Assembly: GCA_014529385.2 (NCBI GenBank)
Contig: CM043965.1
Span: forward strand, 63,013,933 to 63,077,932
DNA length: 64,000 nt
DNA from: Adiantum capillus-veneris
Taxonomy: Eukaryota > Streptophyta > Polypodiopsida > Polypodiales > Pteridaceae
Reading direction: 5' to 3'
Shown: positions 11,121 to 23,300 of the stretch, in pieces
Layout of the letters: the number at the start of each line of letters is the position of its first letter
How positions within the stretch are numbered: the stretch's first letter is position 1
Notes under the pieces: generated by a model
Databases searched by the model: none
Seen by the model: only the letters and a program-made list of their open reading frames with translations
What the model was told of the DNA's origin: nothing
Made by a program: the position numbers and the translations under genes

Positions 11121-13925
11121 TTACCGGTACTGGCTTTGTTGGTCATGAGAAGGGATTTTCAACCCCATGTTTTCCAGGTGTTTGCCCATTTGGCCCCATA
11201 GATGCGGTCTAATTTTTAGTAGCTCTGAGAGGTAAAGTGTGCATTGTATAGGAGAAGACATCAATTCATGCAAGCTCTTGGTATCCATCATTTTTGGTGT
11301 GGCTTTCCAATGAGAAGGTACCATTTTAACCTCCGATTTTGTCTCATGTTCTCCTATGAAAGATGCAAAGTCTTTAGAGAGCATGATTTAATCTCTTCAG
11401 ATGCGACAGACCCAACATCCCCATATAGAGATCGTATATCTCCTGGAAAAAATTCGTGATCCATGTTTATCTCAGGGATAGGTGCTGACTGTAAGTAAGG
11501 TAGCACTACCATCTTTTTGGTTTCTAATCGATTCCCACAAGGATTGTGGCCACGGTTCTTCTACCTCCGGAATAGGCATCACTGCTTGTGAGCCCACCCC
11601 ATCTGTGGTATTGGCTACTTCCCTCGTATCTAAAGGTGCCTCGACTCTCGGCCCTTTCTAGTCTCTGTTTACAATACCTTGGCTCTCCAATTCTTGGACT
11701 TTATCGCTGATTAGCACCTCCGTTTTTGGAGCATCTGTAACTGTTTCCATAAGAGCTTGGGCCTTCTGGATGAGCTCCTTGCACATTTGCAACCTCTCTT
11801 TTTCATACCTTGGATGAGGGTACATTAGCCATCTATCCTCTTGGGTTTGGTTGGGTTTTAGCCTAGCTTCATAAGCTTTCAAGATCGCATCCAAAGGTTC
11901 AACCACTTTGTCGACCAAGACTGAACCTCCCGAGTTAGTCTTTGACTCTTTATGTCCCTTTGTGATTTTGTTCCTTTCTTGCTCTTGTCTAAGCTGCTCT
12001 CTTGTTTAATTCATTTAAGTTTCCAAAGCAGCTTTCTCCTGCAGTCTCTTCAATTTCATTTTGTCCCGTCTGCCTTTCCATGATCTTCTTCCTAAGCTTC
12101 TCACCAGTTTGTTCTCAAATTTTGTTTGAACAGGAAATGTGGCTTTTTCAGCTGGTTTGTTTTTGGCAGCTTCTTGAGCTTGAGCTCGAGTCATCACGTT
12201 TAAAGGAATGGCGGGTCTTACCTCGGATCCTCTTGAAGAAGGCATCACGCCTACAACATTCATTGTTGCTTTTACTTTGTAATCTGGATTTTTAGCACAA
12301 TGTTGGCGTAGATGGTCTACACCACAACCTTCACAGAACACAAATAATTCGATTTGTGGACCCTTGTTTGGACAACTTCGTGCCCAATGATCACCTCCAC
12401 ACTCATAGCATGGACCTTCTTGTTTCACAGCTGGTGATCCAGCTAATGGTTTTTCTTGCCTTATAAGAATGTTCTTTGACCCATACTCATGATAATTGGC
12501 TATGAACATGAGAGTATTCGCATCGGAGTACTGGTTTCTCATAGGTTGCGGCACACACGTTGGTTGAGCATAGTTTACTATCACTCTCCCATCATGCAAA
12601 AGATGTGGTTGTTGCCCTAGCACACGTTTTGGCTTTGGTTGAGTGCTACACCATGAAGTGGGGTGATCCCCTCCGCAAGTATTGCATATCCTCAATTGAG
12701 GATATCATACAGTTAGGTTTTGCTTGTAGCCTTGGTTTATTCTTCTAATCACCCCCTCGACCACTTGATCAATGATTGGTTCCCAAGGAGTTTGAACATC
12801 TTGCTTTGTTGTGGGTTCGCTCTTTGGAGATGAGGCACTACTAGCTGTGTTGTCTGTATCTTCACTGACCCCTCCGTAGGCCTTGCAATTGTCAACTAGA
12901 TATAGAGCTTCTCTAGTGACTTGCTCAAACGTTGTGCATCCTTTTAGATGTAGGTCCTCTTTGAGAGTTTCATTCCTCAGGCCCTCTATGAAGAGAACTG
13001 ATAATCTCTCATCTTGCGGTAACTCTCTCAGAGGACATCTATCGATGTATTGTTTGAAGCAAAGCAAAGCTTCCTTCACTCTTTCGTTTGCTTTTTGTTT
13101 GAAAGCGTAGATTTGGGACACTGTGTTATGTTTGATTCCCCTTTTTGAGAATTCCTCTACAAACTCTTGTAAGAGTTGTGCTATGTTGGGAAAATCATCT
13201 CTATTTAGTGGCTGGAACCAAGACAAGGCTGTTCCTTCTAATGTCAATCCAAATCCCTCATACTGAGTATGAAAATCTGCAATCTGTTCAGCTCTCAAAA
13301 CTTGTTTGAAGAGTGAGACATGAGCATATGGATCTCCTGACCCATCGTACTTTGTTTTGACACATTGTGCCACTTGATATGGTCTTAATCGTTGTGGTCT
13401 AGTCACCACTTGTTATGGTCTTAATCGTTGTGGTTCACCCTTCGAAGACGTCTCTCGCTCTCTCCTCTAGCTTGAGAAAATCCGGGCTGAATCCTCTTTT
13501 ATTGTGGATTGTGGCATCATTATTGGTATTGAAAGTAAGTAGAGATCAGAGTACCCTTGTATGTGTATTGTTCTAGGTCATTTGGATCAACAAGTTTGTA
13601 CTCACGTCCATACTTATCTACCATCAAAACTTGCACTCCATGGGCATCTGTATATGTGAATGCATAGAGGTTCTTATTGGTGGTCAACTCTCTAGCATAG
13701 GGCTCTACACACTTGTAGAAAATATATGGATCCCCGTTTGTGAATCTATATAAGCCCTCATGAGTGTAATCTGTAAGCACTCTCATGGATTCATTGGCTT
13801 TGATGAATCTCACGTTTGGTTTGTTGATCAGAGGATGCTCTCCTCTATGTATTCTCCCAATCCCCCTGTTGAAGGCATTGCAACGTTTTTCATGTCTTGG
13901 AGTGGAGTAGAAACCCTGGTGGTGA
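11121..13925 (-). pseudogene. Element A Gag remnant
   Basis: Fragments at 13520-13925, 12705-13409, 12015-12695, 11658-11918 and 11121-11384 follow the order of ORF1 in the intact relative. The central piece is a retrotransposon gag domain (KYDGSGDPYAHVSLFKQVLR ... LTLEGTALSWFQPL). Then come three zinc knuckles of the form CX2CX3HX4C (CNTCGGDHPTSWC, CYECGGDHWARSC, CEGCGVDHLRQHC), which pack RNA in Gag proteins. The N-terminal ~130 residues of the relative have no counterpart upstream of 13925. Stops and frameshifts separate the pieces, so this is a pseudogene. Confidence 0.8.
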
Positions 13926-15314
13926 ATGATTTATCATGATTAAGGATCACTCAAGTCTCTCAAGATAGTCCTTGACAAGCTCACTTTGGCTTAGTGCAAC
14001 CTATCCCTGTTGACCTTGATGAGGTCTCTCAGAAGTTAGGAATTTTTGACTTTTTGGTCTCTGGAAACTGGTCTTGGGGTATCCTAAAAGGTTGGATTTA
14101 GGACAATAGTGAACTTCAGCTCTGTGTGGTATTGCTCGCAAGCTTTCTTCCTAGCTATACCTGACTCAATTTGGAGTTGTCTATCAAAAGTTAGAGCACT
14201 TTTGGTGAACTGAACTTGAAACAACACTCAAATGAGTCTGAGGACCAGAACACGGGAACTTTGGCTTGTCTCTTAGCCTCCTGAAGGTATTTTAAGCTCA
14301 AAATTGAGATTTGGAATGTTCTCAAGTATGTCTACAAGATCACCAAGTCAGATACCCCACCTATGCTGAGAGGTACATGGATCGCGATCCATGTTCCTGT
14401 CAAAATTTTTCTCTCCAAATTTCCCAAATTTTTACCGTGTGTAGACAAGGTCATAAGCAACCTATATACAAATTTTTAGCAAATTCTGAGGTTGAGGTAC
14501 ATGGATCGCGATCCATGTTCAACCACATCTAGATGTCCATAGTCCAACAAGCTAAATCTCAAATATTTTTGGATTTGGACTTGGTTTGATAGGTCAAATG
14601 ACCAATACAAGGTCTGCACTGCGGTTTTCAGTTTGTCACCTGTTTTGCTCCCTTTGGACCCAAATTTGCTCAAGTTTTTTCAAAATTGGACTTGGGGATA
14701 TGTTTTCTTGTGTAAGCACTACTGATTTGGAAGTGTCAGGTCAAGCTGTCACTATGGGTACATGGATCGCGATCCATGTTTGGAGCCCAAATTGACTTTT
14801 TTTGGTACCATCAAAAATCAGCATGATTACCAGGTCCTATGGTATCAAATTTTTTGAAAGTGGATCTCTGGATTGAAAATTAGGCCAGGTCTGGCACTTG
14901 CTCAGAGTACTTGGCAGTTCAGGACTTTTGACTTGGTTTTTGGTATCCAAATTCACTTTTGAAAAGACTGCTAGACTCCTTGTGATGGGCTCTAGCTATG
15001 GTGCAAATATGGTATCAGTCTCTGACAAAGGAACATGGATCGCGATTAATGTACCTATGTGTCAGATGATAATGAAACTTGGCACACAGCTTCCCCTTGG
15101 TCTTATGATGCTAGCTATGTGGTTTTGTGTGATTTGGACTTGTTTAGGTCAGGCAAAAGTCAATCCCTAGGTCTGTTTTAGGGTTTCCATCTTGAACTGT
15201 TTTTGGCACTTTTCACTCACTTTTTGAACTTTTTTGGACAAAATTTATTTGAGGACTTTTGTTCACAATGGTCTTTGCTACATGCTTGAAAAGTTTTCTT
15301 TCCAAAAATTCCTA
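13926..15314 (-). other. Element A leader, gag-proximal part
   Basis: Non-coding on both strands. It holds four copies of the palindrome with half-site ACATGGATCG (listed separately) within diverged ~285-bp repeat units sharing phrases such as TTTTGGATTTGGA and GCGGTTTT. It is interrupted at 15315-15319 by the copia insertion target site TGGGG. Confidence 0.65.
14375..15052. repeat. Element A palindrome cluster, sites P1-P4
   Basis: Perfect 20-bp palindromes (ACATGGATCG plus its reverse complement) lie at 14375-14394, 14499-14518 and 14760-14779. A decayed copy lies at 15033-15052, where the right arm reads GATTAATGT. Start-to-start distances are 124, 261 and 273. All are preceded by GT or GA and followed by T or A, so the conserved block is the palindrome itself. 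Confidence 0.9.
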
Positions 15315-15586
15315 TGGGGTGAAGGGGATCGGGGAGCACCACAGACGAAGAGTGAGAGAGAGAGAAGGAGACACACATACGATGTGGGTGGGGAGACTCA
15401 AAAGAGTGAGTAGCCCCCTATACACTTATGCTATGTATAAGGTATATAAGTCAGTGGGCGCCCAGACTCTGGGCGGCCGGCAAGGCACAGGCGCCTATAC
15501 CCCAACAACCTCCCACTTAAAGGCGACTGTGCCTTTAAGCAAGGGAACCTAGTCTAAAGACTACAAAAGGTGAGAGAAAACCGCTC

Positions 15587-17330
15587 TCAACCGATGCCCA
15601 CTAGCTGGTTGTGATCGTGTGCATCCGGCTGTCCTGCTCCCGTGTAAGTCCATACACCACCAGACATACCGCACACGTACTGCAAGTATGTACGCAATAC
15701 CTGCATATCTCCCTCGTGCACTATGCCATCATCAGTCAACAAACGACTGACAACCCCAACTGCAAATGCTCCCACTGCAGTTGCGATATCCGGTCTCAAG
15801 ATCAACATCTCATACATGAGACCACCGAATGCCGATGCAATGCTAGCGGGCCCTGCTAGCTCTACGGAGCATGCATCAACATATATATCCCTGGCAATAG
15901 GCATCTCTGACTGACAAGGCGTGTCAGCCACGTGCATCTCCTGACTGTCCACAAAAGACGCATCAACCTGTCGTGCAACCTCAGAGCAAACCAGCTGCTC
16001 TAGATGTCTGCTAGAAGACATATCCTACACAACTATATCCCCATGCTCACTGTCGAGCATAGAAAGGAATGATTGCATAATCGCTGACGTCTCAGCCTCC
16101 TCTGCAATCATCCACTGCAAACATGACCACTCAATCTGCTGTGACTCACTAGAGCTCTCATGCTCTAACTCCGTATGCATAGACTCTTGCACAACGTCCT
16201 CCTGTCGTGACTCACTAGAGCAAGACCGCTCTACCTGTCTATCCTGCATAGAAGTATCTCGCACAACTGACTCTCTGCTTTGCTCAGTCACTAGCAAAGC
16301 ATGCATGTCTGACTCTGTCACCTCTCTGTGTGACTGCTCAAGTCGTGCCCCAACTGTGTGCACAACAAGCTCACTACTCTGCACTCCATGCAAAGCATCC
16401 TGCAACCCACAAGCAAAAGAGACTCGCCTGCTCTCTCGCTGTCCACCTGGCTGCATGATCACAGAGACAACACCGTCTCTCGCGTGATCCACATGCAATG
16501 GGTAACTTGTACCACTCCTGGCACCTCTTGCAATCACTAGCGAACCCCAAATGCATCACAAAATCTCGCTCTCGTAGCGAAATCTGACATCCACTATCAC
16601 GTAACTGTCTGACTGAGATCAAATCCCGTCTCAGATCTGGCACATAACGCACATGACGCAGGGTAAATATCATACCACTGGGCAAGGACAAACATAAGTC
16701 TCCTGCACCCTCAATGTCATACACAACACCATCAACCATGTGCACACAACCAAGTCTCCCACTAGAAAACGTGCTAAACCACTCACGATGCGACGTGACA
16801 TGGAAAGTAGCATCTGAATCTAGTAACCAATGTGAAGACAATGTGCAATCCGATATGCAATCCGTAGACATAAGATCGTCTGAAGACAAGCTAGATGTAA
16901 ATGTGACATCGCCGTCACTATCATACTCAGTAACCACCGTACTGATCTCACTAGCATCTGTCATGCCCAAATCTGCATCACGCATCTGTCGCCTCCGTTG
17001 TCTCAAACGCCTGAAACATCGACGCCTAATGTGCCCTCTATGTCCACAATGCCAACATGTCAAGTCTCTATGCCGAGTCGAGCTTGCATGTGGGATCAAT
17101 CTCTCCCATGGACATAGAAGTGGGACTAGACTTCCCTGTAGACATGGATGTCACGTACATAGCATGTAAACTCTGCCATAAAGCATGAGTTGTAGTCTCC
17201 CTCGAGACCTGCCAGTAAACAGACTCAACCAGATGCAAACAAATCGTAGACATGGCTAACTCATCAAGATCCTGCCAATCATCATCACGCATAGAATTGG
17301 GCTTCGCCGATAAACCACGCCAGGGTTTAT
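15587..17330 (-). pseudogene. Copia Gag / protease / RT-end fusion remnant
   Basis: Minus-strand pieces in copia order. 17068-17330 has a Gag segment (DDWQDLDELAMSTICLHLVES..ALWQSLHAMY). 16374-17099 has a zinc knuckle (CWHCGHRGHIRRRC), a protease-like WLLDSDATFHVT (D-S-D where D-S-G is expected) and a gag-pre-integrase segment (LRHVRYVPDLRRDLISVRQL). 15587-16021 ends with the C-terminal RT/RNase H phrase GGLMYEMLILRPDIATAVG. Between them is a Ser/Glu/Gln-rich repeat-like linker instead of integrase and polymerase. The missing glycine in the protease triad and the deletion make this non-autonomous. Confidence 0.75.
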
Positions 17331-18663
17331 CCTACCCCAAATCCGTCAATGCAACAAGCATATTTCCTTCCAAGCAACAAAATCTACACCATCAAACTGT
17401 GTCAGACCATAACGCTAGAAGTCAAATGAAAAATCAGCCATAATGCTCGCAAAAGAGCAATTAACATGAGTAGCAAATGTCAACCAAATCAGCCCTAAAC
17501 TGGCTCGAATCGCATCAACAAAAGTCTGCAAATATGGCTGTAAGATATGGCTGCAAATCAGCCCCAAAACAGCCCCAAAATTTAGCTCTTAAACAGCTGC
17601 ATAAACAAGTCACAAACGTGTCCCAGATCAGCCTACAACTGAGCCATACATGGACACCTACAAAGAGGAAACAATGGCTGAAAATTCAGCACCCAAATAA
17701 GCCCTCAAACCTGCCTGTAAACTTGTAAACCTGTAGCTGAAACGTGCTGAAAAACCTCAAGCCATTAGTGCTCGAATCCGGCTACCTAGCTCGTAGCCAC
17801 ACAAGCATACATCACAATACTCACTCCTGTGAGTGTGCCAAGATAACTGTACGCCTGTCAAACCCGTGAGCTAATCACCAAGCCCACAATGTGCGGTATC
17901 GATGCATACACACGCAAAATCTCCCACCTGCAGAGAACACCGTACGCAAATGCTGAGTGCAACCCGCAATCTCTACCTAGATCGCATAAATGATACGCAT
18001 AAAACTCCTGGGAAAATTTCGCCAGAGTTTCGTCAGTAAAACGGCCACAAAAACTAGTAACCAAACTGACTGCACGCTCAAAACCATGAGCAACCAAAGC
18101 GCATCAAACCGCACTCCACATAAAGCATACATCGTCCTCCCACCTGTGAGGAAACTTGCAGCAAATATCACTCTCACATCTGAGAGCAAACCATGTGTGG
18201 AATCCTAGACACACAATTAACAACTGCTGCTGCAGAAAATTCAACGTTCAGAATTTTAAAATTCTGATATGACGAGCGCGTCCAGAGCGTGCCAAAACCC
18301 AAGGTAGACTCCTGGATCACATGTATCCGAGTCCGGGTGTGAAAGCTATGCCAAAAAACCTCCGTTTCGACCCAAAAACGCAGCATAAACTGCCAAAAGA
18401 GGACTGAAAAATGCAGCTCCTCAACCGTAGTTCGAATGAGGTTTCTAATGGCTCGAATGGCTTCGAAAGGGGGGTAAAACGGCAAGACACTTGTTGGAAA
18501 CACCCTTGGAAAGCTGAATTTGCCGATGTCGAAGTCGAAACCCTATTTGCACTCTTGAAAGTCGCGCGGCGCGGACGCGATTTCGAGAATGAAAACTGGC
18601 TCTCCGCTGTCGTCGTGACTGTGCACATACGCGCTCCCTCCGCACCTACGCTCTGATACCAAT
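17331..18663 (-). other. 5' untranslated region and PBS of the copia element
   Basis: No ORF supported. 17470-17750 carries irregular repeats around the phrase CAGCC...AAA. The primer-binding site lies at about 18650-18663 (plus strand GCTCTGATACCAAT). Confidence 0.6.
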
Positions 18664-18857
18664 TGAAGGGATCGGGGAGCACCACAGACGAAGAGTGAGA
18701 GAGAGAGAAGGAGACACACATACGATGTGGGTGGGGAGACTCAAAAGAGTGAGTAGCCCCCTATACACTTATGCTATGTATAAGGTATATATAAGTCAGT
18801 GGCGCCCAGACTCTGGGCGGCCGGGCAAGGCACAGGCGCCTATACCCCAACATGGGG

Positions 18858-19544
18858 TACATGGATCGCGATCCATGTTCTACCACTTTTGGATCTGAAT
18901 TTTTAGTGTGCTGATAGCTTATGATGTTTGTAGACTGCTCACCAATTTTTTTTGAATTTGAATCAGTTTGCCCAACCAAAACTGACTTCTACAGTCTATT
19001 GCAACAGTTTTGACAATGTTCTATTTTTGGCTCTTTTGATCACTTTTTACAACTTTTTTGCATATGGTTCCTTTGGGAAAAGTGTTTGCCTATGTCTCAG
19101 CTACCTACTGCTCAAATCTCAGCCAAAAAAAATTCAATATTTTTTTCATGAGGTACATGGATCGTGATCCATGTTTGACCACATTTTGACATGAAACTTG
19201 GTCAGCTTGTAGTCCATGTTATGGTGATACTCTTCCCCAAATCTTTTTGAATTTGGACAACTTTTTCCTAGTCAAAGGTGAGTTTTTCTGTCTGCCATGC
19301 GGTTTTTGACTAGTTTCTGTATTTTGCTAATTTGATCAACTTTTTTTTAATTCTCTTGACATGGTCCCTTTTGGAAAAGTTGTTCCAAATGATATCAGGG
19401 ATGTACTTGTCAAATATCAACCCAGGATGTCAAAAAGGTACATGGATCGTGATCCATGTTTGGCAACATTTTTTCATGAATTTTATTCTGTTGGTTCTTT
19501 ATGCCCTGTAGAAGCCAAATCTCATCCCTTTTTGAATTTGGATC
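18858..19544 (-). other. Element A leader, middle part, with palindromes P5-P7
   Basis: P5 (18859-18878) is a perfect copy. P6 (19155-19174) and P7 (19440-19459) have CGTG in place of the central CGCG. Spacings are 296 and 285. Each unit repeats TTTTTGAATTTG(G/A)A about 85-100 bases past the palindrome, showing that the region is a diverged tandem array. It ends at the CCAAA target site of the large insertion. Confidence 0.85.
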
Positions 19545-19549
19545 CCAAA

Positions 19550-20366
19550 TGTTAGCAGCGGCTAATACAAGCTACACCAATTATGCACCAAGCTGTGGAT
19601 GTGCCATAGTGCACAATGTTTCCTTTTCATTGTATAGGGCTTGGGCTCATGTAGGAGTTCCAAAGTTGTATGAGTCTAGGTTAGAGAGCTCAACTTTATC
19701 CCATAGTTGAAGGGTTTAAGGCCCAAAGCTATAAAAGAGCCCTATGCTTAATGAGAAGTCATTCTTGGGTGAGGACTCCTCTTTGTAGAGTGGATGGTCA
19801 TGAGGCTCATGGGCTTTCCATGCCCATGTAGCTCTTGATTTCTAATAATCAATTACTCTATTAGTCTTCTTTGCTTGATTATGTGGAGTGAGATTGTATT
19901 AGTGTGATGGTAGATCTCTAATCCCTTTTTTGAGTTAATCTATTCTATCCACACCATGGGCCATGGTGTGTGAGGGCTATGTCTTCCTTCTCTTCATCTC
20001 TCTCTACAAGGTGCGATTAGTGTGTGTGCATACGGAGTCGTATTGAGGGGTTGTGCCGGAATGGACACACTAATGCGGAGTAGGTATGTTAATTGCATGC
20101 TCGTGTAATTGTGAATAAGAGTGATTGATGTGAGAGGTTAATTTCAACCACGTGATTGTGTGCAAGTGATTAGTGAGTAGAAATGTGTTGTTGATTAGAG
20201 GAAGCCCCTTTCCATGGATTCTCTCTATGATGAGTAGAAGGATCCCTTGAATCCTCTATGTCTATACATCTTAGACTCGTGCTTCCATGCCCTAGCCGGG
20301 TTGCTCGATCCACGATTTGACAATTTTGTGGGTTGCGATTAGGTCGTGCTACAACACATCCTTACA
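19550..20366 (+). repeat. 5' LTR of the LARD-like element
   Basis: Starts TGTTAGCAGCGGCTAA, ends CCTTACA. A TATA box (TATAAAAG) lies at 19730-19737, so transcription should start shortly after. ORFs here are shadows that recur in the 3' LTR. Confidence 0.92.
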
Positions 20367-20368
20367 TT

Positions 20369-20384
20369 TGGCGCCGTTGCCGGG
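20369..20384 (+). other. Primer-binding site, tRNA-Asp type
   Basis: TGGCGCCGTTGCCGGG directly after the LTR, followed by ATCGA. It is complementary to the 3' end of plant tRNA-Asp as I recall it, one G short of a longer match. Confidence 0.8.
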
Positions 20385-23300
20385 ATCGATAACCTAAGCT
20401 AGTGAGTTTAAGATGTGTAGAATAGAGTAATTTCATCACTAATTTCTCGGTTTTTGAGTTTGTGTAACTTAATTTTGGTGTGATTTGATGATGATTGTGC
20501 AAGAAATTGATGCTAATGTTGAGTTATGGATACCCCAAACCCCCAATTTCACTAATTTCATGCTAACCCTTGCTAATTTGCTTCTTTCCATGCTAATTTT
20601 TACTAATTTCATGCTAATTTCTATTAATTTTGACTAACCATGCTAACCTAACCACTAACATTTGAAGTGTAAAGTATGTGAAATCCCCTTGTAAGAGGTG
20701 GAATCATCACTTTAATCGAGTTTATTGTGCTAATCCATGCCTAATTTGATGATTTAAGTGTATGATTTTTGACCTACAAATAGTCAATTTTTGGGCTAAT
20801 TTGGAAGAGCCACACATGTGTGTGCATGATGGAATCGTCGCGTGGAGCAAGGATTAGCTTGGATGCAATCAATTGTAAGTGAATTGACCTACTCCATTCA
20901 ATTTTTGAGTGGTTAATTTGATTCCAATGTGTTGCTAATTTATTGCTAAAATTAGGTGTGTAATTCAATTAACATACTTTGAATGCCTAATTTGATTGTT
21001 TGGGATGAAATTTATGGTCAATTTTGACTAAAGAATGATGGTTTGTCAAGATAAGGCTTAATTCTCAAGAAAAAATCATGTGTGTGCATAAAAATCATTG
21101 TGTGTGTGCACACACCAAAGAGGAAAAAAATTGTAAAAATTTCAAGTGTGTGTGCATCTAACTTTTAGTGTGTGCATGCATATAAAGTGATGGAATTGAT
21201 GATACATGAGTATGCAATCATGTAAATGATGAGTATGTGAGGCTAATTCAAACATTGGATAAGCCTAATTGCCAAAAAATTGGGCAAAATTTGGGTGTGT
21301 GTGCCTACACAATGGCATTCGGTATCCAAATTGAAGATGAATAGTGGTAGTAATTACCAATTATGATGAATATTAGACCTAAAATATCGGTCTATATGAG
21401 ATTGATTGACTTTGGATGATTCAATTGGTACTCAATTGAAGATGAGTTATGGGCATTACCTTTGTAATCACTGTGCCAATTTGATTGAAAATGGTAAAAT
21501 TTTTTGTTGATTTGTGCATGTGCAAATGTTGGATTCAATTGTGTAGCTATGCAAACCTAAATGACAATCCAATTGGATTTGGAGGATGAGGGCTATTAAA
21601 CAAGCAATTTAAGATTGCAATGATGATAATTGGGATTGGGAGAATAATGATTGAGCTTAACTTCGAATGTTTTGGGATGGAAAATGAGAGAATGTATGGA
21701 CTTGTGCACTTAATTTGTGTGTGAACATTGCATTAATTTCAAATGGGAAATTGGGTAACTGTACATTCGATTTCATATGAGTGATCAAGCCCGGCATAAA
21801 AGAAGAAAGTGCATGGTGAGCTTTTCAATGATGTGTAAATAAAGTTGTGTGCACACAAGGCATGACCATTCCAATTAAATTCACGCTTCTCAAGTACAAT
21901 CATTGAAGCATTCAATGTTTTTTTTGAACCAAAACCCTTGAATATGTCCCCTTAATGAAATTGTGTGCAATGGGTAAATATTTCATAGTTGGCTCATAAT
22001 ATTGAAACATTTTTGGTGTTAAAGGTATAATCAATTGAATACCTATGGGAACGAGCTCCCAAATGGAAAATGAAAAAAAAAAAATTAAAGCAAATATTCT
22101 CAATCTGGATTCACAATGGAATACATAGCTTTTGATTTTGGTTGTCTCGCAATGGGCCCGCCAAGCCTTAGCTCGCAACACGAGGCTCACCCACACACGC
22201 CTTTGACTCGGTTGCTCTGCGCTTTCAAAGCTGGACACACATACACACGTGCACGTTGACGGAAATGCTGTCGAATGAGCATAAAGGCACACGCCCCACT
22301 TGCCCCGAATCCCCATGATTCCGCTACAGCCTGCTGAGTCCGCCCGCTATTCGTGTTGGCTTTACTCGCTCACACACACATTTTCGCAGGCTTTGGCCCG
22401 TTTTCTGCCTCTAGCCAATCCATGCACAAGACACGTCACACACACACAGTGTTGCGGGCTACCATCGGGTACCCGAGGCTCCGACTCACACACACACACA
22501 CACAATATCGTTCGCAGCTTGTCTCCTGCCGCTGGCAGATTTTTGACGGCTCAATCGAGCTTTGTATTAAGGTAACTGTCAGCCACACACACACTATCGT
22601 GCTTTGCGCAGATACCATAGCCGATATGGCGCAGTAATTACACACACACACACCCTCTCTCGCTACTCATGCCCAGTGCCCATAGTGGCGCAACACTCAT
22701 ACTCACACACACACACACACACACAACCCCGAACTCCTGACTACCAGGATGCGCACTGGAATCGTCTCTCTCACACACACACACACACGCATGCAGCAGC
22801 CTGACCCCACCTGCCCATCTATTCTGCTCGTACAGTCCCCTAATTCACCACAGATGGGTTGACGCCATAAGGCTTTGCAGAGGCAAGAAGAAGAAAAAAA
22901 TTATTAAAATAAAAATCCTTTTTAAAGATTTTTTATTTTTACTCTCATCAAGAGAGGATTCCCACCTCCCTCATTCTTGCCCTATGGACTACAGTTTTGG
23001 ACGAATTTTGAGTGCACTTTTAGAGCCAACTGTTACATTGATTATTGAAAAAGAGAATTTTGTAAAATCTCTCTCTTTATTTTTCGATATGTATGTTCAA
23101 TAATGCTAAAATTTTCAACGGTTTTTGGTGAAGTCCATGGAATGATGCTACATTTTTTGGTGCGTGAATGATCATGGTATCTTTTGATGCTTACCTTGAC
23201 TGCCAGATGTTGTTATGCACTAGTGGATTAGCTTGATTGGGTATTTATTACCACAAGAGCTAAATAGTCCTTTCCATCATTTGATATAAATGTCGTATTT

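Larger units (their letters stand above)
15320..18852 (-). mobile_element. Internally deleted Ty1/copia element, 3.5 kb, TSD TGGGG
   Basis: Near-identical LTRs (15320-15507 and 18664-18852, 188/189 bp, TG..CA when read on the minus strand) flank an internal region with a perfect tRNA-iMet-type PBS (TTGGTATCAGAGC, beside the right LTR). A purine-rich tract (AAGTGGGAGGT) lies beside the left LTR. The 5-bp duplication TGGGG sits at 15315-15319 and 18853-18857. LTRs differ by only a few 1-2 base indels, so the insertion is young. Integrase core and most of RT are missing. It lies inside the leader of element A. Confidence 0.93.

Noticed and set aside
14206-14375. Same 178.5-base palindrome-to-ATG distance in element A
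   Set aside because: No minus-strand ATG lies at the predicted place, and element A's gag start is not preserved, so the rule cannot be tested here.
15259-18898. Short plus-strand ORFs crossing the copia LTRs
   Set aside because: Identical because the LTRs are identical; antisense to the element.
22300-22804. Overlapping plus and minus ORFs in the CA-tract block
   Set aside because: Open only because CA repeats lack stops; THTHT-type runs, no conserved motif.
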